Assembly: GCF_026790145.1 (NCBI RefSeq)
Contig: NZ_JALAMS010000039.1
Coordinates: 21,921 to 85,920 of the forward strand
From: Bacillus_I endophytica_A
Lineage (GTDB): Bacteria; Bacillota; Bacilli; Bacillales; Bacillaceae_H
Direction: 5' to 3'
DNA length: 64,000 nt
The position numbers and the translations under genes were made by a program. Of the stretch, positions 18,387-27,945 are shown one piece after another. Position 1 is the stretch's first letter. Every line of letters begins with the position of its first letter. Under the pieces are notes generated by a model. The model worked only from the letters and a program-made list of their open reading frames with translations. It searched no databases and was not told the DNA's origin.

Positions 18387-20477
18387 TCATTCCTTTATTA
18401 AATTATTTTGGAGATATTCATAAAATGTTTCTTCTAACTTTTGACGAATAATGGTTTCATTCGATGAAGAAAAAATCATCATTGCCTCTTTATCCTCAAT
18501 AAGTGTTGTGCTAATAAGACTTAAGATTTCTTGCTGACGCGTACTTAAATTCTCTGGAGCTAACATGAATAACATGTTCCATACCTCCATGTATTTACCA
18601 TCCATCCCTTTAACAGTACATGCCTCTTCAAGATGAGCAATTTGAAAACTTAGAGTAGCAATAGAAGAATGTTTAGTATGGAAAAGAGCCATTCCTGTTT
18701 CAGGAATACCAAGCCCACCTTTTTTTTCTCTCTCTTCTAGCTTTTTTACAACTTCATTTTTCTGAGATAGCAGACCTTTATCTTCTTGCTGTTGAACAAC
18801 CTTTTTTATGATTTCCTTATGATTAGAGAGGGGTGATTTAAAATGGAGTACTGTAAAATGATTAAGAATAGCTTCCATACTCCTATAAACATCTTCTAAC
18901 TCTTTTAATACGTTACGAAAAGGTTTTTTCAAACGAGATGAAAAGGTTGCTTCATCATAATGAATAGTGGCATAGCTTTTATTTTTCGTTAAGTCCCCGA
19001 TATGATTTTGCAGAAATTGATGAATGGATGAAACATCATCATCATTTAGAAGAGGGGTCACTAAAATATAATCAAGATGTGTGAACGGAAGTCGTACAGT
19101 TGAAATAATCACATCATATTGAGATAAATCTCGATTCTGAATCTCCATTAAAGATGAGATTTCAACAGACTGAATTTCAATGACTTCTTTCTTCACTCGA
19201 CTTGCAAGCATTTTAGATGTGCCTATCCCTGTTGGGCAAACAATTAAAGCTTTCAACGCTATTGCTTCTTCACGCAGAACAAGTGCTGATCCAAAATGGA
19301 GTACTAAGTACGCTACTTCATCATCAGGAAATAATACTTCTTTAAAATGTTTCTCAAGGCTATTCCTTACAGCCATAAATAAAACAGGATATTTCCTGCG
19401 AATATCTTCTGTAAGAGGATTAAACAAAGCCATTTTTTGTTGAATTCTGAAGAGTGATGGTTCCATATGAGCAAGCAAACCTTGAAAAAGTGAAAAATCA
19501 TCTTCAAGATTTACATGAAGTTGAGCCGAAACCTCTTCAATCATTTTTTTAATTAAGCTACTAAGGATAATACTGTCATTATAAATATAATAGCCTTCTT
19601 GAAGTTTGGAGCCTTTAAAAATAATCGTTAAAAAGCAAAGATCCTTTTCAGTTAATGCTTCTTGATCATTATGAATGAAATCTGAGCAAATCTCCTCAAT
19701 CAGTTTATATTCATGTGAAAATCGGATTGAATTGTCATATTCCTCTTCTAATAAAAAACCGTCACTTGTCCTTTGTATCGCAATACAAATATGAACGATT
19801 AATCCAATATAATCACTATCTGCAAGTTTTGAAATGCTAAGCTGCATTGTTCTATTAACAGCTTCTTTTATTTTTATCAGATGTGGAACCTTAAGGTAGT
19901 TCAATACTTCTTTTTTATCATTTCCAAGGTTCTCAGTATGAAATAAATCTTGAATCAATTCTTCAGCAAAGTGTATAAGCAAATAAGCAGCTAACATTTT
20001 ACGCTTACTTTCTTCACTTCCATGGAGACTAACTCCTACACCTCGTTTTCTTAATAATGTAACTTTAAAATCTTTAAGCCACTCTGCTAATTCATCTAGA
20101 TAGGAAGATAACGTTGTCGTACTTACCCCTAGCTCTCGCGAAAGCACTTGAAGCTTAAAAGATTCTTCACCTCTTATTAAGGATAAAAGCAAAATTAACT
20201 TGCGCTGTTGTGGTGATTGATCAACAGGTTCAGTGTTCATTAACGCTTGAACTAATTTAAAAACACGTTCATTCTTCCCAATAATCATTAGTCCATTATC
20301 GCTTGTTCGTTCAAGTGTTAAGTCAAAGTTTTTCAGAACTCTCTCAATAGCTCTCAAATCTCTATGAACTGTTCTTACACTAACATTTAGAAACGTTGCA
20401 ATTGAAAATGGCGTATGTTTACCTGATGTTTTAATAATCAGCTCAATAATTTCCTTTTCTCTTGAGGTTATAAACAA
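18387..20477 (-). CDS. mtlR: PRD-type transcriptional activator of mannitol operon
   Basis: 696-residue regulator with the MtlR architecture. It has N-terminal helix-turn-helix domains (ISTR-type IATFLNVSVRTVHRDLRAIE), two PTS-regulation domains, an EIIB-like domain (ALIVCPTGIGTSKMLASRVK with its cysteine), and an EIIA-like C-terminus (GLGIPETGMALFHTKHSSI). Phosphorylation by HPr and the mannitol PTS would set its activity. The start is TTG 20477 with a weak ribosome site, implying low expression. It sits between mtlA and mtlD and is separated from mtlA by a terminator-like hairpin, which would keep regulator levels low. Confidence 0.92.
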   Translation of the reverse strand: MFITSREKEIIELIIKTSGKHTPFSIATFLNVSVRTVHRDLRAIERVLKNFDLTLERTSDNGLMIIGKNERVFKLVQALMNTEPVDQSPQQRKLILLLSLIRGEESFKLQVLSRELGVSTTTLSSYLDELAEWLKDFKVTLLRKRGVGVSLHGSEESKRKMLAAYLLIHFAEELIQDLFHTENLGNDKKEVLNYLKVPHLIKIKEAVNRTMQLSISKLADSDYIGLIVHICIAIQRTSDGFLLEEEYDNSIRFSHEYKLIEEICSDFIHNDQEALTEKDLCFLTIIFKGSKLQEGYYIYNDSIILSSLIKKMIEEVSAQLHVNLEDDFSLFQGLLAHMEPSLFRIQQKMALFNPLTEDIRRKYPVLFMAVRNSLEKHFKEVLFPDDEVAYLVLHFGSALVLREEAIALKALIVCPTGIGTSKMLASRVKKEVIEIQSVEISSLMEIQNRDLSQYDVIISTVRLPFTHLDYILVTPLLNDDDVSSIHQFLQNHIGDLTKNKSYATIHYDEATFSSRLKKPFRNVLKELEDVYRSMEAILNHFTVLHFKSPLSNHKEIIKKVVQQQEDKGLLSQKNEVVKKLEEREKKGGLGIPETGMALFHTKHSSIATLSFQIAHLEEACTVKGMDGKYMEVWNMLFMLAPENLSTRQQEILSLISTTLIEDKEAMMIFSSSNETIIRQKLEETFYEYLQNNLIKE

Positions 20478-20524
20478 AATATCAGCTCATTTCTTATAAC
20501 GTGAAATGGAGTACAGAAATGCAT

Positions 20525-20556
20525 AAATAGAAAGGCACCTAGATGCCTTTCTATTT
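20525..20556 (-). terminator. intra-operon terminator between mtlA and mtlR
   Basis: Palindrome AAATAGAAAGGCA/TGCCTTTCTATTT with a 6-base loop. It probably gives partial termination, so mtlRD is expressed below mtlA. Confidence 0.75.
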
Positions 20557-20562
20557 TATACA

Positions 20563-22467
20563 TTAGCTTGAAGTCCCTTCACCGTTTAAAAGCTCCATTA
20601 GTTCTTCAGCTGTTTCAGCTTTTACCATTTTTTCGATGTTTGCCATATCAGAGCAAGTAACTGCTATCCCTGATAAAATTTCAAGATGAGTTCCATCTTT
20701 CCCAGCAATACCAAAGATTAAGCGAACCTTTTCACCATCAAAGTCCACTCCTTGTGGAACTTGAAGAACAGTGAAACCAGATTTTAATACTGCTTTCTTT
20801 GCTTCTTCTGTACCGTGTGGAATAGCAACATCATTACCCATAAAAGTAGATGTCATATTGTCACGCTCAATCATAGCTTCAATGTAACTTTCTTCAACAT
20901 ATCCGCTATCAACTAAAACACGTCCTGCAAATCGAATAGCCTCTTCCTTATTAGCAAATTCCTGATTCAAGAACACATTTTCTTTTCTTAATAAGCTATC
21001 ATCCTGCTCAACTGGAGCAGCTTCTTCTTCCACTTCTTCAACTAACTCTTCAGTTGGTGTATCATGATCATTTTTCAACTTATCAATGAGCTTATCATAT
21101 TCTGGACTTGATAAGAAATTATCAACAGAGATGTGATAAGCATCTGGTAGTTTATTTTGAGCACGCGGTGTTAGCTCCTCTTGTGTAATAACAATTTGAG
21201 CATCACTCGGCAGATTGCTAATAGCTGTGTTTGTAACTGAAATAGACAATCCTGCTTCTTTTACTTTCTTGCGAAGTAGTGAAGCACCCATCGCACTAGA
21301 ACCCATACCAGCATCACATGCGAAAACAATTTTCTGAACGTTGTTTGGCATAGCTCCTTGGTTGGTTGTAAGTGTACTTGCTACAGAGCTCTTTTTCCCT
21401 TTCATCTCCTGCATTTTTTTAGATGCTTCTTCAATGTTTTCTGCTTTTTCTTTTCCAGTCTTTAAAATGAGTGATGCAACTGCAAATGAAACAATAGTAG
21501 CAACAAGGACACCCGCAATGTTTGCCATATAGGCGCCACCTGGTGTTGCTGCAAGAATTGCTAAAATGCTTCCTGGAGATGCAATAGCTTGTAACCCTCC
21601 ACCAAGTAATACAAAGGTGAATACTCCACTCATACCTCCTAAAATAGCTGCAACGATTAATAATGGACGCATTAAGATGTAAGGAAAATAGATTTCATGA
21701 ATCCCACCAAAGAAATGAATAATAGCTGCCCCTGGTGCAGATTGTTTTGCTGATCCTCTGCTAAAGAAGGCATAAGCAAGGAGAATTCCTAAACCAGGTC
21801 CTGGATTTGCTTCGAGAAGCAGTAGAATAGACTGGCCATCTGTACGAATTTGCTCAGCTCCAATTGGAGAGAGAATTCCGTGGTTAATTGCATTATTTAA
21901 GAACAATACTTTTGCAGGTTCAATAAGAATACTTGTTAATGGTAAAAGACCATGAGCAACCATCCAGTCTACACCAGCCATTAACCAGCCTGTAAAAGCA
22001 TCAACAGCAGGTCCAACTCCTAGAAATGCTAAGATAGCTAAGATACCACCAAGAATCCCCGCCGAAAAGTTATTAACAAGCATTTCAAAACCAGTTTTAA
22101 CTTTCCCTTCAATTGCACGGTCAAACTTTTTAATAACATAACCGCCAAGCGGCCCCATAATCATAGCACCGAGAAACATCGGGATATCAGAACCAACAAT
22201 AACCCCCATTGTTGCAATAGCTCCCACAACTCCTCCACGCTGCTCGTGAACGAGCTTACCTCCTGTGTATCCAATTAACAAAGGAAGTAAATACGTGACC
22301 ATCGGATCAACTAACTTGGCAAGGCTTTCATTCGGAAAGAAACCCTTTTCAATAAATAGTGCTGTAATAAGCCCCCAAGCAATAAATGCCCCAATATTCG
22401 GCATTACCATTGAGCTTAGAAAGTTACCGAACTTCTGTACAGCAACTTTTATATTTGATTGAGCCAT
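20563..22467 (-). CDS. mtlA: PTS mannitol transporter, fused EIICBA
   Basis: Membrane permease that imports and phosphorylates mannitol. 634 residues hold all three domains. The EIIC membrane part covers about residues 1-350 (IIHFFGGIHEIYFPY substrate motif). EIIB carries phospho-Cys384 in FACDAGMGSS. EIIA carries phospho-His551 in VAIPHGTEEA. Many Bacillus relatives carry EIIA as a separate mtlF; here the full E. coli-style fusion is present, so mtlF is absent. The EIIB-EIIA linker is Glu-rich (EELVEEVEEEAAPVEQDD). First gene of the operon. Confidence 0.95.
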   Translation of the reverse strand: MAQSNIKVAVQKFGNFLSSMVMPNIGAFIAWGLITALFIEKGFFPNESLAKLVDPMVTYLLPLLIGYTGGKLVHEQRGGVVGAIATMGVIVGSDIPMFLGAMIMGPLGGYVIKKFDRAIEGKVKTGFEMLVNNFSAGILGGILAILAFLGVGPAVDAFTGWLMAGVDWMVAHGLLPLTSILIEPAKVLFLNNAINHGILSPIGAEQIRTDGQSILLLLEANPGPGLGILLAYAFFSRGSAKQSAPGAAIIHFFGGIHEIYFPYILMRPLLIVAAILGGMSGVFTFVLLGGGLQAIASPGSILAILAATPGGAYMANIAGVLVATIVSFAVASLILKTGKEKAENIEEASKKMQEMKGKKSSVASTLTTNQGAMPNNVQKIVFACDAGMGSSAMGASLLRKKVKEAGLSISVTNTAISNLPSDAQIVITQEELTPRAQNKLPDAYHISVDNFLSSPEYDKLIDKLKNDHDTPTEELVEEVEEEAAPVEQDDSLLRKENVFLNQEFANKEEAIRFAGRVLVDSGYVEESYIEAMIERDNMTSTFMGNDVAIPHGTEEAKKAVLKSGFTVLQVPQGVDFDGEKVRLIFGIAGKDGTHLEILSGIAVTCSDMANIEKMVKAETAEELMELLNGEGTSS

Positions 22468-22657
22468 GTGCTCTCTTCCTTTCTATGTGTATTAAGACTT
22501 ATAATAACTACAGCTATAATGTTAGGATATGAATTGCTTTCATTCAACAAAGAAGAAAACTAACTTTGTCGCAGAGAAGAAGACAAAGCTTTTGTAATGG
22601 CTCTCAACTACATAATCTTCTTCACAGTCTTCCAATTCTATCTTTAGGAGGAAAAGT

Positions 22658-23446
22658 ATGTTGAACTTATCAAAGTCAGATTTTGTAAAAATAATTCCCC
22701 TTTTGAATAATAATCCTCTCCCACCAACATTTGCTTATGCTGTTGCACACGGTGTCATAGAAGGAGATATTTTTGTTAGTAGTTGTTCCACAATTGATAC
22801 GTTCTTACTCAAAACTCGTTCAGGGCTTTATTTTGCAGATGGGGATTTAAATAATCCATGTTTTTGTTCGTGGTTTAAAGATTATCTCTCTCAAAAAGCC
22901 AAGAATAAAGCAAATCGGCTTACTTTATTTTCCCCCAACAAAATTTTAGATCAAAAAATACGCGATACAATCGGAGGTCATTGTAAAGAAATGCAGCGAT
23001 GCTCTTTTGACTTTGACCCTTGTGTATATAGTTCAGATTTTCCTTCTTGCCCTTCCTCTTCTTCCATCAAAGAAATGAATTACTACTACATCAAAAAGCA
23101 CAAGGAGTTCCATGAAGCCTACTATAAGGAGTATTGGGGATCTGTTCATAATTTCTTGCATAACGGTTTTGGATATTGTATCGTTGATCATCATCAAAAT
23201 ATTTTAAGCACTTGTACGACTATCTTTCGTGGAGGGAAGTTTGCTGAAATAGATATTTCAACATCTCCGCAACATCAAGGAAAAGGGCTAGCAACTAAAG
23301 TGGCTCATGTCTTCATTAAGCACTGTTTAAAGCAGAAACTCACGCCTCGTTGGGATTGTGATTTTAACAATGAAAGCTCTAAACACCTCGCTAAAAAGCT
23401 TGGTTTTCACACACCGAAAACTTATACTGTTTTTGTGAGAAAATAA
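22658..23446 (+). CDS. GNAT family N-acetyltransferase
   Basis: 262-residue protein with a C-terminal GNAT fold. The acetyl-CoA loop is STSPQHQGKGLATKVAHVF (the Q-x-x-G-K/x-G/A pattern) and the terminal ESSKHLAKKLGFHTPK is typical. The N-terminal half is less conserved and matches the layout of the GNAT_acetyltran (PF12746) group of Bacillus. It has unusually many cysteines for the window (for example CKEMQRCSFDFDPC). The ribosome site is AGGAGG. It is divergent from mtlA and monocistronic. Acceptor substrate unknown. Confidence 0.8.
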   Translation: MLNLSKSDFVKIIPLLNNNPLPPTFAYAVAHGVIEGDIFVSSCSTIDTFLLKTRSGLYFADGDLNNPCFCSWFKDYLSQKAKNKANRLTLFSPNKILDQKIRDTIGGHCKEMQRCSFDFDPCVYSSDFPSCPSSSSIKEMNYYYIKKHKEFHEAYYKEYWGSVHNFLHNGFGYCIVDHHQNILSTCTTIFRGGKFAEIDISTSPQHQGKGLATKVAHVFIKHCLKQKLTPRWDCDFNNESSKHLAKKLGFHTPKTYTVFVRK

Positions 23447-23474
23447 AAACATGCTCAAATGTTTGAGCATGTTT
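23447..23474. terminator. bidirectional terminator
   Basis: AAACATGCTCAAA/TTTGAGCATGTTT stem between convergent genes. Confidence 0.8.
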
Positions 23475-23480
23475 CTATTT

Positions 23481-24449
23481 CTATGCTTGAACTTCAAACG
23501 GTAGTTTCTCCCCTTTTATTCCAGCAACTAAATTTTCTGCAGCCATCATAGCCATTTTCTTGCGAGTTGCAATACTTGCACTGCCAATGTGAGGCACTGC
23601 TGTTACGTTAGGAAGAGAAAGAAGTGGATGAGAAGCAGAAATAGGTTCTTCCTCAAATACGTCGAGGCCAGCTGCCCAGATCTCCCCTTCTTTTAATGCC
23701 TTGTACAATGCTTGTTCATCTACGTTTGTTCCACGCGAAACATTAATAAACACAGCACTTTCTTTCATTAACTGAAACTGTTCTGTTCCTATCATATGTC
23801 TTGTTTCTTCAGAACCTGGAGCTAGCAATACAATGAAGGCGGACGTTTGAAGAAGCTCTGTAAGCTCACAATATGTAACGCCTATTTCCTCTTCAATATG
23901 AGGCTTTTGATTTCGATTATAATATACAACATCCATATTAAATCCAAGAGCTCGCCGGGCAACTCCTTCACCAATTCTTCCCATACCAATGATGCCAAGT
24001 CTCGCTCCGTAAATGTCTTGTCCTGTTAACAACATAGGCCCCCAGCTTTTCCACTTTTCTTCTTTTATATAATATGCTCCCTCAACAATGCGCCGACCTG
24101 CTGCCATAAGTAATGTAAAGGCTAAGTCTGCGGTTGTTTCATTCAAAACAGAAGGCGTATGACCAACAGCAATCCCTCGTTCTCTAGCATACTCCATCTC
24201 AATGTTATCAAAACCAACAGCCATTGTGCTTATCACTTTCAAATGCGGCGCACTTTCTATAAGTTCACGATCAATCTTATCTCCTACATTTGTATAAAGA
24301 GCATGAGCATTATGGACTTCTTCTTTTAATCGTTCATAAGGCATTGCTATTTCTTCTTCAGGCCATATATATAATTCTCCATACTTTTTCATAATGTCTA
24401 ACGATTCATCAGGAATTTTTCGTGTAACAACAATTTTATACTCCCCCAT
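23481..24449 (-). CDS. D-2-hydroxyacid dehydrogenase (glyoxylate/hydroxypyruvate/2-ketogluconate reductase type)
   Basis: NAD(P)H-dependent cytoplasmic reductase of 322 residues. It shows the Rossmann motif GIIGMGRIGEGVARRA, catalytic Arg in INVSRGTNVDE, Glu in DVFEEEP and His in VPHIGSAS. This catalytic set and length fit the GhrB/YvcT group that reduces glyoxylate, hydroxypyruvate or 2-ketogluconate. The start has GGAGGAAAAA. Substrate choice between these acids cannot be made from sequence. It stands alone. Confidence 0.88.
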   Translation of the reverse strand: MGEYKIVVTRKIPDESLDIMKKYGELYIWPEEEIAMPYERLKEEVHNAHALYTNVGDKIDRELIESAPHLKVISTMAVGFDNIEMEYARERGIAVGHTPSVLNETTADLAFTLLMAAGRRIVEGAYYIKEEKWKSWGPMLLTGQDIYGARLGIIGMGRIGEGVARRALGFNMDVVYYNRNQKPHIEEEIGVTYCELTELLQTSAFIVLLAPGSEETRHMIGTEQFQLMKESAVFINVSRGTNVDEQALYKALKEGEIWAAGLDVFEEEPISASHPLLSLPNVTAVPHIGSASIATRKKMAMMAAENLVAGIKGEKLPFEVQA

Positions 24450-24593
24450 ACTTTTTCCTCCTCTATTCCCATTATTGTTTCTTCTTTTACTATACAGTGC
24501 CCTTTAAAAGGGATTCAACAAAATAGTATCTTGAACCTCCCCTTACGTCACCCTTTACACTCAATAATAAAAGAGAAGAAAGGATGAAAAACA

Positions 24594-24911
24594 ATGCACG
24601 TAAGAAGAAAAGAAAAAGTCATGGTACAATTAATGCTTGGAACCTCCCTTATTTTGGGGTTTATTCCACCGCTTATTATGTTTCTTGCTTCTAGAAAAAA
24701 GAAGATTTTTTATAGAGAAACAAGTCGTAAAGCTTTAAACTTCCACCTAACCATTTTTCCATTATTTTTAGTTAGCTATATTCTCCCCTCTTCATTTAAG
24801 TCATTTTCATATATCATTCTCATAATTGAATCATTTTTTATTTTAAATGCCATGATTTCCATATTAATTCATAAACCTTACAAGTATTGGGCTCTTCCAT
24901 ATTTAAAGTAA
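24594..24911 (+). CDS. small membrane protein, DUF4870-like
   Basis: 105 residues with three hydrophobic segments and a basic RKKKIFYRETSRKALNFHL loop, the layout of DUF4870/Tic20-like small membrane proteins. The start ATG 24594 follows AAAGGA. It ends 14 bases before the MerR start and so is probably co-transcribed with it. Function unknown. Confidence 0.65.
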   Translation: MHVRRKEKVMVQLMLGTSLILGFIPPLIMFLASRKKKIFYRETSRKALNFHLTIFPLFLVSYILPSSFKSFSYIILIIESFFILNAMISILIHKPYKYWALPYLK

Positions 24912-24925
24912 CGAAGGTGATAAAG

Positions 24926-25642
24926 ATGGAACGAAATATGTTAACAATTGGGGAACTTGCAACTAAAACAGAGGTAACTATTCGAACGTTACGCTACTAT
25001 GATAAGATTGGCCTTCTTAGTCCACGTCATTATAAGGAAGGCGGACATCGGCTCTATCAAGAAGAAGACGTCATGCGTTTACAGCAGATTCAATCTTTAA
25101 AGTTAATAGGCTTTTCCTTAAAAGAAATAAAAAACCTATTAGATAAGAGCTCTGTTGAACAAGAAACCTTGCATATAGCAATTGATTCTAAACTAGCTCA
25201 CCTTAAAGAGGAACGAGATTCAATTGAGAAAACAATTTCTGCCTTATATCATATTAAAACAGTAACATCCAATCATCAGAATATTGACCTTCGCTTATTT
25301 TGTTTTGTTCTGTATTCTTTACTTTGGGATGAGAGAGAGAAACATAGTAAGAGTGAGCTTTCCATCCAAAACTTTACAGAAGAAGAAAGAACAAAGCTTG
25401 ATCAGCAGTACTTTACTCTTTATACAGAACTAAAATATCTAGCAGAAGAAGATATTTCTCCTTCTTCCTCACAAGCCAGACATCTGTATTCTAATATGCA
25501 AGACCTTGTAAAGAGAACAATTATAGGAGATAAATTCTCTTCAACTTCTCTTGTCATTTCTAATGAAATTTTCAACCCTTTTACTGAAAAGGAGCTGAGG
25601 TTTTTAAAGTCTTTGACAAAACATCAAAAAGACCAGTCTTAA
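24926..25642 (+). CDS. MerR family transcriptional regulator
   Basis: 238-residue regulator with an N-terminal MerR helix-turn-helix (LTIGELATKTEVTIRTLRYYDKIGLLSP), a coiled coil, and a C-terminal effector-like region of about 120 residues. ATG 24926 follows GAAGGTGAT. The C-terminal region resembles TipAS-like ligand domains in length only. It forms a pair with the upstream DUF4870 protein, which it may regulate (inference). No cysteine metal site is visible. Confidence 0.85.
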   Translation: MERNMLTIGELATKTEVTIRTLRYYDKIGLLSPRHYKEGGHRLYQEEDVMRLQQIQSLKLIGFSLKEIKNLLDKSSVEQETLHIAIDSKLAHLKEERDSIEKTISALYHIKTVTSNHQNIDLRLFCFVLYSLLWDEREKHSKSELSIQNFTEEERTKLDQQYFTLYTELKYLAEEDISPSSSQARHLYSNMQDLVKRTIIGDKFSSTSLVISNEIFNPFTEKELRFLKSLTKHQKDQS

Positions 25643-25656
25643 AAGACTGGTCTTTT
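25626..25656. terminator. bidirectional terminator
   Basis: AAAAAGACCAGTCTT/AAGACTGGTCTTTT stem between the merR gene and the fecCD remnant. Confidence 0.85.
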
Positions 25657-25996
25657 AAGCTTTCTTTATTAATAAATAAAGAAAGTATGGTGCCCCAATT
25701 ACCGCTACAACGAGGCCAACAGGGATTTCCGAAGGTGCTAAAATATTTCTTGCTAATGTATCTGAAACAAGAAGAAGTAATGCTCCTATTAAGGCTGTAA
25801 CTGGCAAAAAACGCTCATGACGTGGACCTACTAATCTTCTTCCTAAATGAGGAGCTACAAGCCCAAGAAAAGCAATTCCTCCCCCAACCGAAACGGAACT
25901 TCCTGCTAGGGCAACCACAACAATAAGCAAAGTTCTACGCTCTTTTTCAACTTTTGTACCAAGTCCTGTAGCTACTTGATCCCCTAAATTCAACAC
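25655..25996 (-). pseudogene. truncated FecCD-type iron-siderophore permease, C-terminus only
   Basis: About 113 residues match the final third of ABC iron-siderophore permeases: LNLGDQVATGLG, then GGIAFLGLVAPHLGRRLVG (the EAA-like coupling loop), then PSEIPVGLVVAVIGAPYFLY. A complete permease is about 330 residues; an in-frame TAG stands five codons upstream and no membrane N-terminus is found. There is no partner permease, binding protein or ATPase nearby. A GTG at 25996 could start it, but without a convincing ribosome site. It is best treated as a decayed gene. Confidence 0.85.
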
Positions 25997-26100
25997 ATCT
26001 TTCTATTTTTAACACTAAAGTATCTCACCCTCTCTTTTACACCTAATATCCTAGCCAATGTGAAAACCTATCAACAAATACAGAAAATAAAAAAAGATGA

Positions 26101-26106
26101 TATAAT
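26101..26106 (+). promoter_or_regulatory. extended -10 promoter of amino-acid permease
   Basis: TGATATAAT gives a perfect TATAAT with the extended TG, about 112 bases before the start codon; the -35 is poor. The leader holds a CCTAGCGAAAAGG mini-hairpin and a GTGATATCAC palindrome, with no recognised riboswitch. Confidence 0.5.
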
Positions 26107-26218
26107 AGTGAAAACCTAGCGAAAAGGTCGTGATATCACACATCTATGATTTTCTACTCACCAAGATTTAGCTTTTTTTGCATTTAATTTTCAAATGATA
26201 TTGAAAGGTGCTAATTTT

Positions 26219-27835
26219 ATGAACAATTTAAATCGCAATATGGGTACTTTTTCGCTTATCATGGTTGGGCTTGGCTCAATCATTGGTTCAGGCTGGCTTT
26301 TCGGAGCTTGGAGAGCTGCTCAAATAGCTGGTCCAGCCGCTATTTTCTCATGGATTATTGGTATGATTGTTATTGGTATGATTGCTCTTTCTTATAGTGA
26401 ACTTGGTGCAATGTTTCCAGAAGCTGGCGGGATGGTCAAATATACGCAATACTCACATGGCTCTTTCCTAGGATTTATCGCTGCTTGGGCAAACTGGATT
26501 GCTATTGTTTCTGTTATTCCTGTTGAAGCAGTTGCTTCAGTTCAATATATGAGTTCATGGCCTTGGGAATGGGCGCAGTGGACAAGCACTCTAGTAAAAG
26601 AGGGAACACTTACAGGTAAAGGATTACTTGTTGCCACAGCCCTTTTACTTGTTTACTTCTTCCTAAACTATTGGACAGTGAGTTTGTTCTCGAAAGCAAA
26701 CTCGCTTATTACCGTTTTCAAAATTATAATCCCGGGATTAACAATTGGCGCTCTGTTGTTTGTTGGCTTTAATAGTGGAAATTTCACAGCAGGAGACAGC
26801 ATTGCACCTAGTGGATGGGCTAGTGTTCTAACGGCTGTTGCAACATCTGGAATTGTATTTGCTTTTAATGGTTTCCAAAGCCCTATTAATATGGCTGGCG
26901 AAGCTAAAAATCCAGGTAGATCTATTCCGATTGCTGTTATTAGCTCTATCTTAATTGCTACTGTAATTTATGTACTTCTTCAAGTAGCCTTTATCGGCGC
27001 TGTTGATCCTGCAGCAATTGTAAACGGCTGGAGTCACTTGAACTTCAATTCACCGTTTGCCGATTTAGCAATTGCGTTGGGAATTAACTGGCTTGTTATT
27101 GTACTGTATGCCGATGCTTTTGTGTCTCCTTCAGGTACAGGAATTACGTATACAGCAACAACAGCTCGTATGCTTTATGGAATGGAAAAGAACAAATACT
27201 TACCAAGCTTCATCGGTAGGCTACATCCCCTTTATGGGATTCCTCGTCAAGCAATGTTTGTAAACTTAGGCGTATCTTTAATTTTCTTATTCTTATTCAG
27301 AGGATGGGGAGTGTTAGCTGAAATTATCTCAGTTGCAACCCTTATTTCATATTTGACAGGTCCAATTACTGTTATGACGTTGCGAAAAATCGGTAAAGAT
27401 TTATACCGTCCACTTCGTTTAAAAGGATTAAGCATTATTGCACCACTTGGTTTCATTTTTGCTTCCTTAACTCTTTATTGGGCGCGTTGGCCGTTAACAG
27501 GACAAGTTTTGTTTATTATCTTAATCGGATTTCCAATTTATTTTTATTATCAAGCCAAAAATAACTGGAAAGATTTTAAGAAGAATTTCAAAGCTGGAGC
27601 TTGGATGGTTGTTTATCTTCTCTCAATGGTAGTCATCTCTTGGCTGGGAAGCGAGAAGTTTGGAGGACTAAATATTATTAAGTACGGATGGGACATGCTT
27701 CTAATTACTGTACTTTCTCTTTTCTTCTATGTTTGGGCACTTAAGAGCGGAATTGAAAGTGAATCTTTAGATGAAGGGCGCAAAGTGAATGACGCCTTAC
27801 GTGCAGCTCAAAAAGAGCGGGTAAATGAAAAATAA
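26219..27835 (+). CDS. APC family amino-acid permease (aspartate:proton symporter-like)
   Basis: Membrane transporter of 538 residues with about 12-14 hydrophobic segments. The APC motif GLGSIIGSGWLFGAWRAAQ in the first segment and the FAFNGFQSPINMAGEAKNPGR segment are characteristic. Length and motifs resemble Bacillus subtilis YveA, an aspartate-proton symporter, but the substrate is only an inference. ATG 26219 follows GAAAGGTG; the in-frame ATG eight codons upstream lacks a ribosome site. It is monocistronic with a strong terminator. Confidence 0.85.
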   Translation: MNNLNRNMGTFSLIMVGLGSIIGSGWLFGAWRAAQIAGPAAIFSWIIGMIVIGMIALSYSELGAMFPEAGGMVKYTQYSHGSFLGFIAAWANWIAIVSVIPVEAVASVQYMSSWPWEWAQWTSTLVKEGTLTGKGLLVATALLLVYFFLNYWTVSLFSKANSLITVFKIIIPGLTIGALLFVGFNSGNFTAGDSIAPSGWASVLTAVATSGIVFAFNGFQSPINMAGEAKNPGRSIPIAVISSILIATVIYVLLQVAFIGAVDPAAIVNGWSHLNFNSPFADLAIALGINWLVIVLYADAFVSPSGTGITYTATTARMLYGMEKNKYLPSFIGRLHPLYGIPRQAMFVNLGVSLIFLFLFRGWGVLAEIISVATLISYLTGPITVMTLRKIGKDLYRPLRLKGLSIIAPLGFIFASLTLYWARWPLTGQVLFIILIGFPIYFYYQAKNNWKDFKKNFKAGAWMVVYLLSMVVISWLGSEKFGGLNIIKYGWDMLLITVLSLFFYVWALKSGIESESLDEGRKVNDALRAAQKERVNEK

Positions 27836-27897
27836 ACAGATAGTTCATCTTATTGATTATTATACTATTGAACTTTCAGGAGATTCATTTTCTTCTT

Positions 27898-27934
27898 ACC
27901 TTCTTTTCTCTCTTAGAGAAAAGAAGGTTTTTTA
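27898..27934 (+). terminator. terminator after amino-acid permease
   Basis: ACCTTCTTTTCTCT/AGAGAAAAGAAGGT stem followed by T6. Confidence 0.85.
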
Positions 27935-27945
27935 TTAGGTTAAGA

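Noticed and set aside
22530..22543. cre site in the mtlA upstream region (TGAAAGCAATTCAT)
   Set aside because: The first half fits but the core CG and the last positions do not. Too weak to call, although mannitol operons are often under CcpA.
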